Shown piece after piece: positions 7,671-17,200 of a stretch of 64,000 nucleotides of DNA. The notes under the pieces are model-generated. The model had not been told where the DNA came from, searched no databases, and was given only the letters and a program-made list of their open reading frames with translations. The translations under genes and the position numbers were made by a program. Every line of letters begins with the position of its first letter. Within the stretch, counting starts at the first letter, position 1. This stretch comes from Staphylococcus sp. MI 10-1553 (GTDB lineage Bacteria; Bacillota; Bacilli; Staphylococcales; Staphylococcaceae): assembly GCF_010365305.1 (NCBI RefSeq), contig NZ_CP048279.1:186001-250000 (forward strand). Direction: 5' to 3'.

Positions 7671-8504
7671 ATGCTTAAAGGTATGACGACTATGGCACTG
7701 TCTGCTGTGATGACACTCACTTCATTATGCTTTGCAACTTCGAGTTACGCAAGTACTTTATTGGGAACAACGACTTTAGCTGCTTCATCTACCGCCCCTA
7801 CTGCAATACAACAACCTCAACATGTACCGACTCATAAAAGTTTGATGTCCCAAAGTCAGCAAGAGCCACCTCAGTCATTATCACAAGACAGGGCACCCAT
7901 TCCTTATCCTGATGTGAATCAATATATTATCAAAAACCATATTCAACATTCCCCAGTTGTCAAAGATACACGAATGAATACACTCCCTAAAATTCCGTAT
8001 AAATATGGCACGTATATCGGTATCGTCATTCATGAAGTCGGTGAAGATTATCGTACGTTACAACAATGGGTCGATCGAATGTACGCCACCTATAATACTG
8101 CTTTTGTCCACGCGTTTGTAGATGCAAATCAAATTCATATTACAGCGCCATCGAACTATATCGCTTGGGGTGCAGGTAAACAAGCCAACCCTTACTTCTA
8201 TCATATTGAACTCGTCCGGCTGTATAGCTTTGATGACTTTGCAAGGTCGGTAAATAACCAAGCATGGCTCGCAGCATACATGTTGAAACAGCAAAATATT
8301 GAACCAACACTCGCCGACGATCAAGAAGGGGTAGGTTCGATTATTAGTCATAACGCCGTTTCGAGATATTGGGGTGGCACAACGCATACAGATCCTATCG
8401 CTTATTTTAATAGATGGAATTACAACATGGAAAAATTCTTTGAGTTAGTGAAATATCATTATGATCAAATGGAAGATTACGAAGTTGTGACTGACAAAGA
8501 ATAA
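7671..8504 (+). CDS. Secreted Atl-type N-acetylmuramoyl-L-alanine amidase
   Basis: The amidase_2 domain (from about residue 105) closely follows the AmiA/Atl layout. GIVIHEVG gives the first zinc histidine, NTAFVHAFVD and APSNYIAWGAG the groove, and SHNAVSRYWGGTTHTD has the second zinc histidine, catalytic histidine and zinc aspartate spaced as in S. aureus AmiA. It cuts the amide bond between MurNAc and L-alanine in peptidoglycan. Residues 1-30 are a signal peptide; a Ser/Gln/Pro-rich linker follows. Unlike Atl there are no GW, SH3b or LysM wall-binding repeats, so targeting is unclear. ATG 7671 is preferred (GAAAGGTG 8-10 bases upstream); a GTG at 7662 would add three residues. Confidence 0.88.
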   Translation: MLKGMTTMALSAVMTLTSLCFATSSYASTLLGTTTLAASSTAPTAIQQPQHVPTHKSLMSQSQQEPPQSLSQDRAPIPYPDVNQYIIKNHIQHSPVVKDTRMNTLPKIPYKYGTYIGIVIHEVGEDYRTLQQWVDRMYATYNTAFVHAFVDANQIHITAPSNYIAWGAGKQANPYFYHIELVRLYSFDDFARSVNNQAWLAAYMLKQQNIEPTLADDQEGVGSIISHNAVSRYWGGTTHTDPIAYFNRWNYNMEKFFELVKYHYDQMEDYEVVTDKE

Positions 8505-8519
8505 TGAGAATAAGAAGAG

Positions 8520-8552
8520 TGGGCTAGGAAAACGTAATGGTGTCCTAGCCCA
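8520..8552. terminator. Bidirectional terminator between convergent genes
   Basis: TGGGCTAGGA (8520-8529) pairs perfectly with TCCTAGCCCA (8543-8552). It lies between the rightward amidase (stop 8504) and the leftward YagU-like gene (stop 8557), serving both. Confidence 0.8.
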
Positions 8553-8556
8553 TGTT

Positions 8557-9057
8557 TCATTGAAGTTCGGATTGATGTTTATAAAAGTAAAGTTGACGGG
8601 CACCTTCAATCGTCATCATCCAAACGATATGTCCGAATAACTCAGATAAATGCTCATGGAAAGGTTGATTCCATGGTGCAGGAACGGTGTGCGTCAGTGG
8701 CATTAAAATCAAATGGAAGAACACCCAAACGACCACCCCGAAAACAGCCCCATACCCCATAGCGACAGCTGCGTACTTTTTCACTAACATGCAGTAAATG
8801 ACAGCAATAACAATAGAAAAACTAAAATGTACGATAAAACTTACCCAAGGCATCGTCATTTGTGAAAATGTATAAGTTTGATGTGTAAAGTCATGACTAA
8901 ATCCGAATTGTTGTAATAGCTCTTGTGGTGGATTTGTCGCATTTCTTTCTGGCGTACGCGGTGGAAACATGACTTCCCAACCGAGTTTAACGATTCCAGA
9001 TAATATACCTCCAATAATACCTGTAAAGAGTAACATGCCCCATTGTCGTTGTCTCAA
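8557..9057 (-). CDS. YagU family (DUF1440) membrane protein
   Basis: The 166-residue protein has four hydrophobic spans (about 7-24, 68-92, 97-118, 140-155) and the family features FTGIIGGILSGIVKLGWEVMFPPR near the N-terminus and NPP/HE motifs in the loops. In E. coli YagU is an inner-membrane protein linked to acid resistance; function in Gram-positives is not established. An AAGGAGG ribosome binding site is present. Monocistronic. Confidence 0.8.
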   Translation of the reverse strand: MRQRQWGMLLFTGIIGGILSGIVKLGWEVMFPPRTPERNATNPPQELLQQFGFSHDFTHQTYTFSQMTMPWVSFIVHFSFSIVIAVIYCMLVKKYAAVAMGYGAVFGVVVWVFFHLILMPLTHTVPAPWNQPFHEHLSELFGHIVWMMTIEGARQLYFYKHQSELQ

Positions 9058-9371
9058 TATCAGGACCTCCTTGTTGTATCAGATATTCAAAGTATAGTTG
9101 TATGTGAAAAATTTATCAATATATTATTTAAGAATACTTTTGAACATTTGATGGCGAAAAATGGCGTGAAATGCAGGATTCAATTGAGTTTGTGACCAGG
9201 AACTATAACGAGAAAGTATGGAGATAACTGCAGTGCTGTGTGATTCGCATTAGGGGATTTTACCTTTAGAGCTCATCGATATTGTTGGACTATACAACGC
9301 AAACAAGACGGAGCCCTGAACGAATGTGTTGTAAGTAGATTGGAAAAATGACTATCTAAAGGAGAATTAAG
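9058..9371. other. Intergenic region with no clear feature
   Basis: Divergent promoters for the YagU-like gene and the FMN reductase must lie here. Broken frames around 9170-9340 translate to plausible-looking peptide pieces (for example LELIDIVGLYNANKTEP), which may be a decayed gene, but no family was recognised. AAGGAGAA at 9359-9366 is the ribosome binding site for the next gene. Confidence 0.3.
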
Positions 9372-9929
9372 ATGAAAAATATGGTATTTATATGTGGTAG
9401 CTTGAGGAAAAATTCTTACAATCGTATTTATATGGAGAAAATGATGCAACAAGTCCCTGAAAATTGGAATATTAAGGAAGTATCATTTAAAGATGTTCCC
9501 GTATACAACTTTGACCTTGAAGGCGATCAAGAGCCAGCAGCTGTAACAGAATTTCGTGATGCATTAGGCGAAGCAGACGGAATTGTCATCGTTACACCAG
9601 AGTACAATACAGGTACACCAGGTCCATTGAAAAATGCGATTGATTGGGCATCTCGTATTAAAAATAAAGGGGACCGTTCACCATTAATCGACCGTCCATT
9701 TGCGATTGCAGGTTGTTCACCAGGTGCAACAGGTTCTGCATTGTCTCAAGCACAATTAAGACAAACATTAACTGCGATGAATGCGCATATTATGCCAGGA
9801 CCCAAATTGATTGTTGGACGCGTGCATGAATTGATTACAGATGCAGGGACAATTGAAGACGAGCGTACAATTTCTTATATGAAACGTTTTGTAAATGCGT
9901 TCGATGCGTATATTGATCGTTTAAATTAA
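9372..9929 (+). CDS. NADPH-dependent FMN reductase (azoreductase/ChrR-like)
   Basis: The 185-residue flavodoxin-fold protein starts ICGSLRKNSYNR, the FMN phosphate loop, and carries TPEYNTGTPGPLKNAIDW, the family's FMN isoalloxazine-binding motif, then AGCSPGATGSALSQAQLR. Members reduce FMN, quinones, azo dyes or chromate with NAD(P)H in the cytosol; the physiological substrate here is unknown. Length fits the family. It stands alone with a terminator just after it. Confidence 0.9.
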   Translation: MKNMVFICGSLRKNSYNRIYMEKMMQQVPENWNIKEVSFKDVPVYNFDLEGDQEPAAVTEFRDALGEADGIVIVTPEYNTGTPGPLKNAIDWASRIKNKGDRSPLIDRPFAIAGCSPGATGSALSQAQLRQTLTAMNAHIMPGPKLIVGRVHELITDAGTIEDERTISYMKRFVNAFDAYIDRLN

Positions 9930-9937
9930 TATATATA

Positions 9938-9976
9938 AAAGTTCATGGTAGTGATGGCTATCATGAGCTTTTTTAT
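9938..9976 (+). terminator. Terminator of FMN reductase gene
   Basis: AAAGTTCATGGTAG pairs with CTATCATGAGCTTTTTT with one mismatch and ends in a T-tract, starting about 10 bases after the stop. Confidence 0.7.
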
Positions 9977-10344
9977 TGATGTTCGTAGTTATAAGGAAAG
10001 AAAAGTGAACAGGTTATACATACCACAGATGCGTACAGGGCGATTTTTATCACATTTGATAGTTACATATTCTATAAAAAGAGTAAATTAACTTAACCAA
10101 ACGTTTACAGTTTCATTACAAAATGATTGATTTTCTGTATAGAGTCAATAAATGCACAATGAGTTAGTTAGCAAAACTTATCAAAATAGGTCGCAAACAA
10201 GCGCTATGACCCATTAAAACGGACATAGTCAACTATTTTGACTATTAAATTTTTAAAGAAGAAAGGAACATATTCAACTATATGTATCATTTGAATGAAG
10301 AATAGCGTTGTACCAATGTTTATGCTATTTTTTCACCTAAAAAC

Positions 10345-10369
10345 AAGTGGTATAAAAATGATACCACTT
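10345..10369. terminator. Hairpin in the surface-protein leader
   Basis: AAGTGGTAT and ATACCACTT form a perfect 9-bp stem around AAAAATG. Only TTG follows the + arm, so termination is possible but not certain. No gene ends nearby. Confidence 0.35.
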
Positions 10370-11239
10370 TGTTCAACAGTACAATCTATATGTTTTCATG
10401 ATTTTTCATAGTGATTTTACGCAACGCTTGTCCTGATTGAGTTGGTCAGACCAATTCACTGAATGGGAGAGGCGTTTTTCGTTGTGAACTAGTGAAAACG
10501 TTTATCAAATATTTATGACATTTGTAGTTTCGGTGTTAGAATGGCGAAAGTTGTATGAAAGCTTTTCAAATATTTAAGGTTGATTATATTGTGAATGGGT
10601 CCATTCAGTGATCTATAGAGAGTAAACTTGGTAATTTGTGTTTGAGCAAATTAACAAAGATATCACTTTTTTAGAGAAAATAATATTTTTTTGTTACTTC
10701 GGTTTCATTTCCGTATGAATATGAAAAGATATTAAATTTAATTGCACAATCTTCTCTGTTTGTATTTGCAATTTGTTGGTACGTATATGCGCTTATGTTC
10801 AAATGGTTTGTCATAAACATAGTGTATTTACGTTCGTATAAAAAAGGATTTAAAACTACTGCGATATACTGTGCACGCATATATTCTCCTATTTATGAAA
10901 GTTAAGCATAATAAAGACTATAAATGTTAAAAGATTTTTTTAGATTTTATACATATAAATTATTTTTTGTAAATAATACACTCTTAAAAATAATTTATAT
11001 TGTTTATCACTAGAGTTTGAAAAATATAAAGTGATAAAAGTCTATTTATGTTTAAAGTTTTATATTAATATTTTGAAAACCATACATTTTTAAAATTACA
11101 AACCAAAATAAAATACTATATTTAAAATATAGTAACACCTTAGTGAAAATTTTAAAAAATCTTTAGTTGTACAAAGTAATAGTTTGTTATATCGTTTAGC
11201 TGCAAGTGAATTTAAAATATTTTAGGAGTTGATAATTTC

Positions 11240-14200
11240 ATGAACAAATCAAAAGAAAAACATTTTAACTTTTTGTCAAAACGTCAAAATCGGTATGCCA
11301 TTCGTCGCTTTTCAGCTGGTATCGCTTCAGTGCTTGTCGGTACTGCTTTATTTTTCGGTGCCCATACGAGTGAAGCATCTGCTGCGGAACAAGATCAAAC
11401 ATCTGAAGCAAAGCAAACACCCCTTGATGCTTCCGATACTTCGGACACTTTAACAGAGACGAACGAAAAGGCAGCACAAGCTCCGACAACAGAAACAAAT
11501 CCTTCAGTTGAAGAAATGAATCATAAAGAAGCAACTGTAAATGGACAATCAATAGCATCATCACAAACCGCAGAACAAAGTAATGAAGCAAAACCAACAG
11601 AAATGCCTACCAATGACACAGAAAACACAACCGAAGCCCCTGTGAAAGAACAAACGAAAGACGCACAAGCCACTGACGAAAATATCGATGTCACTCCGAA
11701 AAATGATACTGAACTACAAGCAAATAATGAAACATCAACTCGTAACTCTAAAACAGCAGAAGAAACGACAACTGAAGAATCAAAAACCGAAGCATCTACA
11801 AAAGAAAATGTAACCGAAGAAAAAACTACAAAAGAAACACCTCAAGAAGATACATCTCATAGCGAAGAAGTGTCTAAAAATGAAAAGCGCACAATAGAAA
11901 AGCAGGCAACAGAATCTTCGGCAAGTGAAAAGTCTACAACAGAAATGCCTACGCATCAACTAGAATCTCCATCTACAGAAATTCCAATAGATCAAACTCA
12001 AATGAATACAAAACAACCACAAACAACAGAACAACAATTTGAAAAGATATTAAAAGAAACAAATTTCGACAATATGGATCCAGCTACAAAAACACTTTAT
12101 TTAGAACTTCTTAAAGATTATGCTGACAAACAAGATACGCTCAAAACAGCCGCAACAGTGAGTACGAGAAATAGACCTGAGAAAATCGCTGCACCTAAAA
12201 AGAGAACATGGTCAAGTGATGTCGTTCCAGAAAATGAAGTAGAGATACTTGCAGATGCAATCGCAAACGGTTATATCGGTTCTGCCACAGATGCGACGAA
12301 TGCGGCACATACGTTGTCAGGTCGTGCATGGGTGTTCGGTCACGGTACACCGGCAACAATGGCAAACGGTTTAAAACCTGTTCCAGAAGGCACAAAAGTT
12401 CACCTACAATGGATAGATACAGATGGTGCAACTTCACCCATTTATACTGCGAAAACAACGAACAGACTCAGTTCTGTAGACGGCAGTCAAATGGGACCTG
12501 GCGCGTATGCATTTGATTTACGTGATGGTTGGACAGATGCAAATGGAAAACACCACTTATACAGTGCGGTAAAAGGTCAACGTTATAAATTGTGGATTGA
12601 CGACTTCGAAACTAAAGATGGCAATGTCAATACGATGTTACGTGTATCAGGAGGCTTTCGCCCAGGAACGTTTGTTGATTCAGTAACGTATAATAATATG
12701 GGGCAATTCCCGTTAATTGGTACGAATATGCAACGTACAGGTATCTTTATGACAACGATTCCTTCAAAAAAATATTTAACTGCAAAACACGTCGTTACTG
12801 ATACAAAAGGTGCGACTGCTAATCCAGCGGTGACAATGATTGAAGACGATTTTGTCAGTGGTAAAATTTGGGTTGAAACAGGTTATGGGGACTATGCCAA
12901 CTCTGCAACAGGTCCAAACTATAATATGAAAGATGTTGCTGCAAATGGATACAAAGTGGTTATGACATCATTAACAGACCAAGGTGCTAAAGCGTATGAT
13001 ACGCAAGTGAATCATTTGCCAGAAAAAGATCGAGCAGAAGCAGCACGCAAATTATTAACGGCACATCCGGAATATATGTCAGTGACTGTGGAAGGGACAA
13101 CCAATAAACGTGGTGAATACACATTACGTTTCCCTAAAGGTACATTGAATAAAGACCATCTTTACGGTTACGTGTTAAGTCCAGACGGTGAAATTGTAAC
13201 AAGTTATTCAGGCTTTACTTCACCAGAGTTTCGTAGACCGAATTATGATTTAGCAACTGCACCACAAACGGCACCGTATTACAGACCGATTCGAAACGCT
13301 TGGAACAATGTCAACTTTGCGGTTGTTGAAACGACACAAACGCAAATCAATATTACAAATTTTGACGTGACATCTAACCCTGCACATCGTGGCCAAACAG
13401 CATACGTTAATATCACAGATATGCCTAACACTTCATTACTGACACGAGTACAATGGAAAGATTCATCAGGCAAAGTTGTTCAAGATAGTGGACCTGTGAC
13501 TTCGGAAAAAGCAGCTGAAAGTAAAGCGAGATTTGTGATTCCGACTAACGCAAAATCAGGTGAAGTGTATACTGTACAAATGGTGGTAGGTGGCCATGTT
13601 ATAGCTACGGATTCACTTATTGTACATGTCAATGAAGATGCAGCGAAATATCATCCAGTCTATCCATCGACAACAGTGGAACCGGGTCAAAAGGTAACCA
13701 TTCCAACACCTAAAAATGCAAACGGTCGTCGATTACCGAACGGCACAACTTTTGAAAAAGGTCATCATGTCCCTAAATGGGTAACAGTGAATCATGACGG
13801 TTCGATGATAGTAAAACCTGGAGAAAAAGTAGAAGAAGGTGATTATGATATTCCAGTGATTGTGACTTATCCAGACGGTTCTAAAAATACAATTCTTGCA
13901 CCTGTGACAGTTCAAGAAAAAGAACCAATGGCATCGGAATACGAACCAACAAGTGAAGGCGTAACGAAAAAATACGGCACACCAGTAACATCGGATGACG
14001 TGACAAATTCAATTCACGTTCCGAACTTCCCGGCAGAAGGGGAGCAACCAGTCGCAACGGTAGACGACGAAACACAATTACCGGACGGCACAACAGAAGG
14101 TCAAGTAGATGTCGGCGTAACGGTCACATACCCAGATGGAACAACAGACCATATTACAGTGCCGGTAGTAACACAGAAGCAACCAGATGGGGATAAATAC

Positions 14201-17200
14201 GAACCAACAAGTGAAGGTGTAACGAAAAAATACGGCACGCCAGTAACATCAACTGATGTAACAGATTCAATTCACGTGCCGAACTTCCCGGCAGAAGGGG
14301 AGCAACCAGTCGCAACAGTGGACGATGAAACACAATTACCGGATGGCACAACAGAAGGTCAAGTGGATGTCGGTGTAACAGTCACATATCCAGATGGAAC
14401 AACGGACCATATCACAGTGCCGGTAGTAACACAGAAGCAACCAGATGGGGATAAATACGAACCAACAAGTGAAGGTGTAACGAAAAAATACGGCACGCCA
14501 GTAACATCAACTGATGTAACAGATTCAATTCACGTGCCGAACTTCCCGGCAGAAGGGGAGCAACCAGTCGCAACAGTGGACGATGAAACACAATTACCGG
14601 ATGGCACAACAGAAGGTCAAGTGGATGTCGGTGTAACAGTCACATATCCAGATGGAACAACGGACCATATCACAGTGCCGGTAGTAACGCAAAAACAACC
14701 GGATGGAGATAAATACGACCCGACAACAGGTGGAGTAACGAAACCATTCGGCACGCCAGTAACATCGGATGACGTGACAAATTCAATTCACATCCCGAAC
14801 TTCCCGGTAGAAGGGGAGCAACCTGTGGCAACGGTAGACGACGAAACACAATTACCGGATGGCACAGTAGAAGGTCAAGTAGATGTCGGCGTAACGGTCA
14901 CATACCCAGATGGAACAACAGACCATATTACAGTGCCGGTAGTAACGCAAAAACAACCGGATGGAGATAAATACGAGCCGACAACAGGTGGAGTAACGAA
15001 AAAATACGGAGAGCCAGTAACATCAACTGATGTAACAGATTCAATTCACGTGCCGAACTTCCCGGTAGAAGGTCAACAACCAGTCGCAACAGTGGACGAT
15101 GAAACACAATTACCGGATGGCACAACAGAAGGTCAAGTGGATGTCGGTGTAACAGTCACATATCCAGATGGAACAACGGACCATATCACAGTGCCGGTAG
15201 TAACGCAAAAACAACCGGATGGAGATAAATACGAGCCGACAACAGGTGGAGTAACGAAACCATTCGGCACGCCAGTAACATCGGATGACGTGACAGACTC
15301 AGTGAAAATCCCGAACTTCCCGGTAGAAGGTCAACAACCAGTCGCAACAGTGGATGACGAAACACAATTACCAGACGGAACAGTAGAAGGTCAAGTAGAT
15401 GTAGGTGTAACGGTCACATATCCAGATGGAACAACGGACCATATCACAGTGCCGGTAGTAACACAGAATCAACCTGATAATGAAAAATATGATCCAGTGG
15501 CAACGGGTATCTTGAAACAATTTGGTGATCCAACGACAGCGGAAGACGTTACGAAATTAGTGGAAGTTCCATACTATCCGGAAGATAAAGAACAGCCTAA
15601 GGTCACAGTAACTGACCCAACCACTTTGCCAGATGGACAAACACCAGGTAAAGCGGATGTTGATGTAACAGTGACATATCCAGATGGAACAACCGATCAT
15701 ATTCAAGTTCCTGTTTGGACGAATAAACAACTAGATAAACACAAATACGAGCCAACAACAGGTGGAGTAACGAAAAAATATGGTGTGCCAGTAACATCGG
15801 ATGACGTGACAGACTCAGTGAAAATCCCGAACTTCCCGGTAGAAGGGGAGCAACCTGTGGCAACAGTGGATGACGAAACACAACTACCGGATGGCACAAC
15901 AGAAGGTCAAGTAGATGTAGGTGTAACGGTCACATATCCAGATGGAACAACAGACCACATCACTGTGCCGGTAGTAACGCAAAAACAACCGGATGGAGAT
16001 AAATACGAGCCGACAACAGGTGGAGTAACGAAAGCATTCGGCACACCAGCAACATCGGATGACGTGACAAATTCAATTCACGTTCCGAACTTCCCGGCAG
16101 AAGGGGAGCAACCTGTGGCAACGGTAGACGACGAAACACAATTACCGGATGGCACAACAGAAGGTCAAGTAGATGTCGGTGTAACGGTCACATATCCAGA
16201 TGGAACAACGGACCACATCACTGTGCCGGTAGTAACGCAAAAACAACCGGATGGAGACAAATATGAGCCGACAACAGGTGGAGTAACGAAACCATTCGGC
16301 ACGCCAGTAACATCGGATGACGTGACAAATTCAATTCACGTTCCGAACTTCCCGGTAGAAGGTCAACAACCGGTGGCAACAGTGGATGACGAAACACAAT
16401 TACCGGATGGCACAACAGAAGGTCAAGTGGATGTCGGTGTAACGGTCACATATCCAGATGGAACAACGGACCATATCACAGTGCCGGTAGTAACACAAAA
16501 ACAACCAGATAATGAAAAATATGAGCCAACTACAACAGGTATTACAAAAGCTTATGGCGTCCCAACGACAGCAGCTGAAGTAACAGGTTCAGTTCAAATC
16601 CCACATTTCCCAGTGGATGGAAAGCAACCTGTTGTGACAGTGAATGATCCAAGACAATTGCCAAATGGTAAAAAAGAAGGTCAAATCAATGTTCCTGTTA
16701 CAGTGACATATCCAGATGGTACAAAAGATCTCATGACAGTACCGGTTATTACAGGTAAACAAGCAGAAAATGAAAAATACGAACCAATCACATTAGGCGT
16801 AACCAAAGATTATGGTGACCCTACAACTGCAGCTGATGTGACAGATTCAATCCAAATACCAACATATCCAGTAGGTGGACAACAACCAGTCGCAACAGTG
16901 GATGATGAAAATCAATTACCAGATGGAACAACAGAAGGTGAAGTGGATATTCCTGTCACAGTGACGTATCCGGATGGTACTCAGGATCATATCACTGTCC
17001 CAGTATTTACAAATCAACAACGAGATAATCAGAAGTATGAACCGACAAGTGAAGGTGTGACCAAAGATTATGGCGTTCCAACAGGTGTGGATGATGTGCT
17101 AGATACAGTCACAGTACCGAATTACCCAGCTGATCGCGAGGAACGTCCTGTGAAAACTGTAGATGCGCCAGACCGATTACCAGATGGTACGACAGAAGGC

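Larger units (their letters stand above)
9930..11239. other. 1.3-kb AT-rich leader of the giant surface-protein gene
   Basis: No credible gene was found. It contains several dyads: ATAGTCAA/TTGACTAT (10225-10232, 10238-10245), AAGTGGTAT/ATACCACTT (10345-10353, 10361-10369), and CACTGAATGG (10457-10466) with its inverse CCATTCAGTG (10601-10610). Cre-like half-matches with the core AACGTTTA occur near 10098 and 10498. The last 350 bases are extremely A/T-rich. A long leader with hairpins suggests extensive control of the downstream adhesin gene or remnants of lost genes. Confidence 0.4.

Noticed and set aside
9058..9371. Possible decayed gene fragment (peptide pieces around 9170-9340).
   Set aside because: No family could be named and the frames are short, so it was left as an uncertain note only.
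10671..10880. A 69-codon - strand frame in the adhesin leader.
   Set aside because: Very A/T-rich, no recognised family, and weak start context. It may be a remnant but cannot be supported as a gene.
13881..16415. Series of similar - strand open frames (about 65 codons each) spaced 258 bases inside the adhesin gene.
   Set aside because: They are antisense shadows of the Rib repeats; their similarity comes from the repeat, and they have no ribosome binding sites.
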